NCBI RefSeq assembly: GCF_019059575.1
Contig: NW_024881840.1
Span: forward strand, 372,001-436,000
Origin: Amphibalanus amphitrite
Taxonomy: Eukaryota; Arthropoda; Thecostraca; Balanomorpha; Balanidae
Reading direction: 5' to 3'
DNA: 64,000 nt
Part shown: positions 58,062 through 64,000 of the stretch, piece after piece
Numbering within the stretch: position 1 is the stretch's first letter
How the letters are laid out: the number at the start of each line of letters is the position of its first letter
Position numbers and translations under genes: made by a program
The notes under the pieces: model-generated
Told to the model about the DNA's origin: nothing
What the model saw: only the letters and a program-made list of their open reading frames with translations
Database searches by the model: none

Positions 58062-59098
58062 GTAAGGACCAGTCTCAGCGGGGACTCGGATCACCACGAG
58101 AGTGAACATGCGCTGCCCTGGTCAGGTGGCCAATGGTGTGGTGGCGACCTACCTGCGAGGTTTGTTTGCTGTAATCGATACGACGCTTGTAAGTCAGGTT
58201 GTTAGCTCAGTATAGGGTACTGCGGAATATGATGAGGGACATTTGCATGACCCTATGTGATAACACTACTGTAGTTTATGGTCAGTAGCTGTTTAGACAG
58301 CTGTCTGTATCGCTGTCGCTGTAATCCTGTGATTGATAAATCCACCCACCCACCAATATTTGGTTTCTTGATTGAAGTTCGGACGGTTTCGTGGCGAACG
58401 GCTGGCAACAGCTCCCCGCTCTATTGTGGGCTGGTCAACAAAGCCTTTTGTGTCTCGGCGGGGGCGTATCACCATAAATTTGGTGGCCTCGTGTCTGCCA
58501 GCAATCATCACCGTGCTACGTGAGTTGTTTATGATGTGTCGGTTAATGCTATAACGGATGCCAGATTCGGTTGAGCCCGACGCTTATTGAGCGTCCCGGT
58601 GTCCCATCAAGTGGTGAGTGTCTGCCTGAATACACTGATGAATAGTGGTGTTTCGGCAAGCATATGCACGCCGTCAGAAGCTCCTCTATCCTCTACTGAT
58701 TATTACCTTATGTATGTATGTAGATTGGCTCTACGCGACCGGTGACCATTGTGATTAGGTACTTTTTTCTACGTGTGACACACGAAGAACGGTTATTATG
58801 ATTGGGTATATACCATTTATATCCATATCCTATGATCATTGTCCATGTTTATTGTCCGATATTATTAGGCAATGTACATTGTACTTACCAGTCACAATAA
58901 TTGTCGTGCAACCACACGTTTGGTAGATCGCACGCAGGCAGATTGGTTCTGATGTGATCAAGTCGTACTCTCCAAGCAGTCACGTTGTGAAAGTTAAGTC
59001 CTTGGGGGATTGCTACCTGAGAAAATACTAATTATTATTATTTTTTATTGATCCGGTGCGTAAAGCATAATCGCTCCGGCTCCCGCCTCCCACGGCCT
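58062..59098. other. Intron 11, first part
   Basis: AT-rich intron with no gene and no recognised repeat. Confidence 0.5.
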
Positions 59099-59106
59099 CG
59101 TGTCGG

Positions 59107-60148
59107 AATAGCTAGCGACAAAACAGCTATAGTGTCATTTGAGCTAGTACGTTTGAGCTAGTGCTACAAAAGAGCTAGTGATGTAAAAGCTAATGTTAAA
59201 ATAGCTAGTAACTTATAAGAGCTAGTCCCAAGGAGAGCTAGTGGTGCAAAGAACTTAAGATACCTATTACAATTACTTTGAAGATATCTACATTGGGAGG
59301 CAGGGACGGAGGGGGCAAAGCAGAGCACGAAAATTTCGGAAAAGACATGTGGAATGTCAGGATTCGCACCGACGAGGGAATGTCGAGGACCAACAACAAA
59401 ATTGAAGGGTGGCACAGGACAATCCAAGGAATGGTGGACTCGCCACACCCGTTACTTTGGCGTTGTCTGGCCGTGATTCAAAAAGAAGAAGCGCTGCAAG
59501 CTGCCGAACTTTGCAAATTGAAAGCAGGAAACGAAGTTCAAAAACAAGAGAAAAATTATGCCGATATAAATAAACGAATAAGGTCCTCATTCACCGTCTC
59601 ACCGAAGACATCACGGTTCTACGTTTCTATGGCACAAGCTAAGCCGATTTTGAAAAATGGATTTGCTCCATCATAGCATTTAGGCATAGGTAATTTAAAA
59701 ATGTAAATATAGGATTAGGTGCTAGCATAGTGCTAGCTAAAACCGTATAAACGCTCATTTTTTGCGTGAGGTAAATAGTTTCCGAGAAGAACGCACGTGA
59801 AATCTCGCTAAATCGATTTAGACGTGTCATGAAGTGATAGACAGGCAGGAGTTTCTTCGCGGAGTTGGATACGACATTTCGATGAACGTTTGAGAATAAA
59901 ATATGAGTCGTATGTTTCTGTCTTTTTCAATATTACGACCTTTTTAGTGACCGATCTGATCTGAACTGAACTTTGCTTATAAAATCCCAAAGAGGTACGG
60001 CGTGAGCCGACCTACTAGCCATTTACAACACTAGTCATTTTGCTCCTAGCTGTTTTGTGGGACTAGTTACAATCGCACCAGCTATTTTGTGGCACTAGCC
60101 CAAATGAGCTAGCTCAAACAATACTAGCTCTTTTGTGGCTAGCTCATT
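59107..60148 (+). mobile_element. Mutator-like (MULE) element with repeat-built inverted ends
   Basis: About 150 bp at each end are inverted and made of the recurring words GAGCTAGT, CTACAAAAGAGCTAGT and ACAAAACAGCTA; outermost bases AATAGCTAGCGACAAAACAG and, reversed, AATGAGCTAGCCACAAAAGA. The flanks CGTGTCGG and CGTATGGG are a possible 8-bp target duplication with two mismatches. A transposase fragment lies inside (59278-59676). The end structure with internal repeats and an 8-10-bp duplication fits MULEs. Divergence of the ends suggests an old copy. Confidence 0.75.
59278..59676 (+). pseudogene. MULE transposase C-terminal remnant
   Basis: A 132-residue frame. Residues around RIRTDEGMSRTNNKIEGWHR, followed by TIQGMVDSPHPLLWRC and IQKEEALQAAE, match the C-terminal signature of animal MULE transposases, where RTNNxxEGWHRxxxxxxxxxHPxxWxFIxxLxxE is usual (family knowledge). 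The catalytic DDE region and the N-terminal zinc finger are missing, so this is a remnant. The frame ends at TAG directly before the AT-rich sub-terminal region. Domestication is unlikely given the missing catalytic core and the absence of splice signals. Confidence 0.75.
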
Positions 60149-60239
60149 CGTATGGGAATCCCTCCCACATATCGTCCTGTCCCGTGTCCTTTCGTCCCCG
60201 AGGAGTCACGCTGTCTGACCGGCCCGCTGGCCCTCCCAG

Positions 60240-60432
60240 GTGTTCTACAGCTTCGCTCCGGGCTCGGAGGAGGACCGCATGTTCAGCATCGACTCCACCA
60301 CCGGCAAGATCTCGACTCGGATCCGGTTCGACCGCGAGGACCGCTCCCGGGACTCGCCGTTCTACACCATCGTGGTCATCGCCAAGGATGGAGCGCCCTC
60401 GGACATCCGGCAGACCTCCGAGCCCAACCAGG
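60240..60432 (+). CDS. CadN: Neural-cadherin-like exon 12
   Basis: A 193-nt exon, phase 0 to phase 1, with a GCCCTCCCAG acceptor and a CAGG/GTAGGC donor. VFYSFAPGSEEDRMFSIDST leads into TGKISTRIRFDREDRSRD, the FxIDxxTGxIxTxxxFDRE core, then FYTIVVIAKDGAPSDIRQ with the AKDGAPS loop. This is the second half of the repeat begun in exon 11 and keeps the CadN word order. The intron next to the donor repeats TAGGCRGCGGACA three times. Confidence 0.97.
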
Positions 60433-61345
60433 GTAGGCAGTAGGCAGCGGACATTTGGTCCTGGGCGGAAGGCATCGTATAAACGAAGTTAGACAGTGGC
60501 TAGGGGTTAGGCGGCGGACACTCGGAGCCAGGCAGCGGACATGCAGAGTTAGGCTGTATGTGGTGTTTTGTCAGAGGTGATGTTAGAGACTGTAACTTTG
60601 AAACACAAACTGTTATCAGCACTAAATAATACACTGTACCTTAAAACATGGAATAGCACCCAAAAGGCTCTCGAAAAAATATCCGTTATCCATCCTAATC
60701 TACCAACGGTGACACAAATGACACAGCAGGCTAGACTTCATTTTTAGCACTGTCACTTTCATTGGTTTGTCGTGGCTGCGAGTATCTGACCAATGCTTGG
60801 GCGTGACTGCTTTCTTGGGGTGTGATATCGCTCCATAACTTAGGGTGCTATTAGGAGTGAACCACGGCAATTATGTCTTACGTAAGCGGTCAACATGTGC
60901 GTCAACATTTGACGTAGCCCACTATTCTTGAATTGCGGTCTGGACGTCGCTTTGCTGTCGGTGAATATTTCACACGGCCGGAGCCCGCGGAATGTTGCCG
61001 ATTGATCAATATTTAACGAGCCTTTTCATTTCAATTCCATTTTGGGACATATCTTATGTCACCGGACTGTTTATCATGAATCGGGATGCTTGGAAAATGT
61101 GTACTACGTCATTCAATTCCATTCCCCAAGGAACACTTTTGTTATAGGATTGTTTGCAGTGGAGGTACTGATGTGTTTGCGGAGTGCTTCACTACTGCGT
61201 AAACAGTCTTTGATCGCGCTTCTTTCAAATAGAGGGCGTCTATTTTATGATGTTTGTTCAGAAAAGTTCCATCGCTCCCTCACTATAATAGCCTCTTCTG
61301 GTGAATGACCTCACCCCTCCCCTCCGCTCCCCTGCCGCCACGCAG
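60433..61345. other. Intron 12
   Basis: A 0.9-kb intron. Its first 120 bases contain TAGGCAGCGGACA at 60441, a variant at 60508 and AGGCAGCGGACA near 60530, a weak tandem arrangement beginning at the donor. The remainder is unremarkable. Confidence 0.6.
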
Positions 61346-61492
61346 CCAAACAGCGGGTGACCATCGAAATTGGCGACGAGAACGACAACGGCCCGTACTT
61401 CGACACCAATGGCATCTACCGCGCCTCGGTCGACGAGAACGCCGATGTCGGCGCCAAAGTGATTGACGTCACCGCCAAGGATATCGACGACG
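61346..61492 (+). CDS. CadN: Neural-cadherin-like exon 13 (last exon in window)
   Basis: A 147-nt exon, phase 1 to phase 1, with a GCCACGCAG acceptor and a GACG/GTAAGT donor. AKQRVTIEIGDENDNGPYF is the final strand and a full DENDNxPxF calcium linker. DTNGIYRASVDENADVGAKV opens the next repeat with the VDENADVG motif, and IDVTAKDIDDG ends at its calcium loop. The protein must continue in an exon beyond the window, because no later + strand sequence here continues the repeat. The donor is followed by three degenerate copies of itself. Confidence 0.97.
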
Positions 61493-61612
61493 GTAAGTGT
61501 GACGTCACAGCGGACATGCATAACGGCAAGTGTGTCGTCACGACGGGACATGCATGACGGTAGATGTGACATCATCGCCCTGAACATCGGCGTTGGTAAG
61601 TTTAACATTTGA
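61487..61612 (+). repeat. Degenerate tandem copies of the exon 13 donor (33-36 bp)
   Basis: GACG/GTAAGTGTGACGTCA is followed by AACG/GCAAGTGTGTCGTCA (61526), GACG/GTAGATGTGACATCA (61560) and TTG/GTAAGTTTAAC (61596), with GGACATGCAT between the first units. Of the copies, the second is a GC donor, the third weak, and the fourth has a full GTAAGT. The frame after the native donor closes at a TGA soon after the second unit. Confidence 0.8.
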
Positions 61613-62230
61613 CACCGGAGGGAAGACGTGACGTTCATATGTGACGATGCAGGTTCACAGAGATACTTGAAGCTAAGGATAGCTGATTATTTTATATCGT
61701 ATTTCGACATTTTACTCGCCACCCAGTCAAGCTTTAGTCAACCTGTCATGGGCTGTCAACCATTCTACCTTCGGTTCGCTTTCCTGGCCAACCGGGCCCA
61801 TCACCACATAATTTTACTCGTCTTTGCGCCAGATTTTCAGTTACCTCTGAACTTTACTTGCTCGTGGTGCAGTGGAGTGCATAGGCGGCGGAACGATTTG
61901 AGACAAGGGGGGGCACCAGCTCAAGGAGCCAAACCTAGGGTACCCCCAAATCCTGTTTTCTCATCGGATTTAGGCCACCTATTTTTCGTCACAGCCCTGA
62001 CACGATAATTTTTTTTATTTTTTAGTTTTTTTTTTACTAAACGAAAATGGCAGTTCACTCCCGTATGTATGGTTAACTTTAAGCTGATCCTCAAGTACCT
62101 ATGTGTTTGTCTCTTCCTTATTGTCGTTTGATAAATTCCATTTATCCTACATGTATCAAATTCCCAAGAAGCCATCGCAGTACTAATCAGTGGCGAATCC
62201 CAGAGGGAGGTCACATAGGTCATGACTTAG
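61613..62230. other. Intron 13, start
   Basis: Non-coding. GGCGGCGGAACGATTTGAGA near 61884 and CAGTGGCGAATCCCAGAGGG near 62188 look like single ends of short hAT-like elements, but no matching opposite ends were found. A T-rich run lies at 62008-62035. Confidence 0.45.
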
Positions 62231-62471
62231 GGCCTGGGGTCACCACATGCCTGCCAGGAGCACCACAGGCCTGACAGCCGACAGGGGCACCACAGGCCCG
62301 CCAGGGGTACCACAGCCCTAGCAGGGGCACCACGGGCCTGTCAGTGGCACCACAGGCCTGTCAGGACTCAGGAGCACCAGCGGCCTAGCAAAAGCACTAC
62401 AGGTCTTCCAGGGGCACCACAGACCTGCCAGGGGCACCAGAGGCCCGCCAGGGGTACCACAGCCCTAGCAG
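62231..62471. repeat. Minisatellite, ~21-bp unit GGGGCACCACAGGCCTGCCAG
   Basis: About eleven degenerate units. It directly abuts the start of the LINE sequence at about 62469, so the retrotransposon may have inserted into the array, or the array may have grown at its edge. Confidence 0.85.
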
Positions 62472-64000
62472 TACAGCTCCGGATCGCTCCTAGACGTATG
62501 TATTGTCAAAACCCGTGAACTCGTGCTCGACTGTCATGTAAAACACTGTCACTTCAGCCCACACAAGTTGGTAAACGTGCTAGTTAACGTACCTAAACAG
62601 CGTAAAACTGCAACTGTCATCACTACCCGCTCAATCAACCGTGTCGATGTCGCGTCCCTAAATCATGACTTGATGTCCATCGAGTGGGACGAAGTGTTCA
62701 CTGCAATGACCGTGCATGACAAATGGCAAGCTTTTCTGACTAATTTCTTACCCGTCCTAGATGACCATGCCCCTTTAAAGAACCTGACCATTAGAAACCC
62801 CACCGCTCCCCCCGTCTCAGCCTCCACCCGTGATATCATGGCCCAACGGCGCGCCGCACTACGTCTGCATGGTCGGGCATCTACAGTTTACAAAGACCTG
62901 AATCGTTCAGTTCGTTCTGCCGTTCGCCGTGACCGGCGCAACGTGATTCAGCGGGATATTAGCGAACGTGGCCCCAGCAAGGTGTGGCAGGGAATCAAAT
63001 CAGTCATAGCTGGTAAAAAAGGAAACAAAACAGTTCAACCCGATGTAACCGCTGACGAACTAAACTCATTTTTCGTGTCCGTAGGCCCCCGTATTGCTAC
63101 CGAGATCCGAAACCAAAACACAGGTACCTACACAAACGCACGGCTGCCACGCGTCGGCGCATGCGGTTTTCAGCCGAGGCCTATCTCTCTCGGTGAGCTC
63201 GAATGCACGGTTTTCAGAATGCGGAACTCAGCCGCCTGCGGAGCGGACGGTGTGTGCATCCGCATGCTAAAAACCAGTTTCTTGGCTATTGGCAGCGTCA
63301 TACAGCACATCGTAAACACCTGCATCTCGAAATCTGACATCCCCGACCAATGGAAGCATTCCATAGTCCATCCCATTTTCAAATCCGGAAACCCATCTGA
63401 CCCCAGCAACTTTCGACCCATTTCTCTAGTACCAGTTATCATGAAAGTTGTTGAACGAGTCATCCAGCAGCAGCTACAACACTATCTCTCTCAAAATTAC
63501 CTTTTGGCATCTAGTCAGCATGGCTTCCGACCCCAGCATTCAACTGAAACAGCACTTTTGTCCGTCACCGACCGCATCCTAGCGGCCACGGACAGGGGAG
63601 AAATATCTTTCCTATGCCTTATCGATCTCAGCAAATGTTTCGATGTCATAGATCACAAACTCCTTCTCGACAAACTCGCACTGTACGGCATCGAAACTCC
63701 TTGGTTTAAATCATATCTAAAAGGTCACACACAAAGCGTTTCAATGACCGATGGATTCCAGCGCAGGGTACTGTCACGACCACTCCCTAACACTATGGGC
63801 GTGTTTCAAGGCTCGGCCCTGGGTCCTCTTTTATTCACGATTTTCTCAAACGATTTGGCGCTTCACGCCGATGATGCATGCGTTTTCCAATATGCAGATG
63901 ATACCCAGCTTCTAGTGAGTGGTCCAAAAAACAATGTAAGTGGCCTTATTTTGCGCATGGAGGCCTCACTAGAAGCACTGAACAAATGGTTCCACTCAAA
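62469..64000 (+). CDS. CR1/L2-like LINE ORF2, 5'-truncated, running off the window
   Basis: The frame is open from the stop at 62466 to the window end, about 510 codons, with no start codon of its own. It begins inside the endonuclease C-terminus (SLLDVCIVKTRELVLDCHV, like the usual HTLDLVIT motif). A linker follows, then reverse transcriptase motifs in order: HSIVHPIFKSGNPSDPSNFR, PISLVPVIMKVVERV, SSQHGFRPQHSTETAL, LCLIDLSKCFDVIDHKLL (first catalytic Asp), LYGIETPWFKSYLKG, GVFQGSALGPLLF and FQYADDTQLL (catalytic DD). GVFQGSALGP differs from the usual GVPQGSVLGP, which may mark a decaying copy. Wording fits the CR1/L2/Jockey group; the exact clade is open. The 3' end and target duplication lie beyond the window. 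Confidence 0.92.

Noticed and set aside
63170..63463. Minus-strand 97-aa frame
   Set aside because: Antisense to the reverse transcriptase domain of the window-end LINE.

Overview
The window is metazoan genomic DNA: long, repeat-rich introns interrupted by short GC-rich exons with GT-AG borders. On the + strand, thirteen exons between 12241 and 61492 splice in one continuous open frame of 1984 nt (661 codons plus one base). The product is a run of extracellular cadherin (EC) repeats: the end of one repeat, five complete repeats and the start of a seventh. Exons 10-13 have the order and wording of arthropod neural cadherin (CadN): an LDYEKIKEY strand, an EDRNDEVP linker, a DADGTPPNN loop, then FDRE and DENDNGPYF. 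I call this the middle of a CadN orthologue. The signal peptide and N-terminal repeats lie upstream of the window; the remaining repeats, LamG/EGF modules, membrane segment and catenin-binding tail lie downstream. The gene type and repeat content suggest an arthropod, plausibly a crustacean, but the species is not proven.

Layout. 1-12240 is intronic or upstream DNA with a 3.2-kb TTAA-flanked element (copy A, with a nested MITE) and GC-rich stretches. Exons 1-2 lie at 12.2-14.4 kb. The next intron (14445-26559) holds a nested stack: a hAT-like element (15487-21092, perfect 8-bp target duplication) containing an inverted second copy of the TTAA element (copy B) and a G/C-run element (D). After it comes a 5'-truncated LINE (21372-23329, minus) with a perfect 14-bp target duplication. 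Exons 3-6 (26.6-34.2 kb) are separated by introns with a small hAT-like MITE and a 466-bp TTAA relative (copy C). The 34-43 kb intron holds a head-to-tail pair of repeat units with CHCTAC-type cores. Exons 7-10 follow, with a cluster of minisatellites (46.2-47.1 kb) and a second G/C-run element (E, 51749-52697). Exons 11-13 are interspersed with a TIR element rich in GGTGT/ACACC words, a Mutator-like (MULE) transposase remnant, and finally a CR1/L2-like LINE running off the window end.

Main observation. At least five of the thirteen exons carry tandem duplications that straddle a splice site and so copy it: the acceptor of exon 2 (60 bp, in frame, no stop), the donor of exon 7 (47 bp), the donor of exon 8 (45 bp, three donors, in frame, no stop), the donor of exon 10 (18 donor copies with a 47-bp period, stop in every extension) and the donor of exon 13 (33-36 bp, degenerate). 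Exon 12 may be a weaker sixth case. These could produce alternative CadN ectodomains, truncated products, or simply spare donors. Whether they are used cannot be told from DNA alone.
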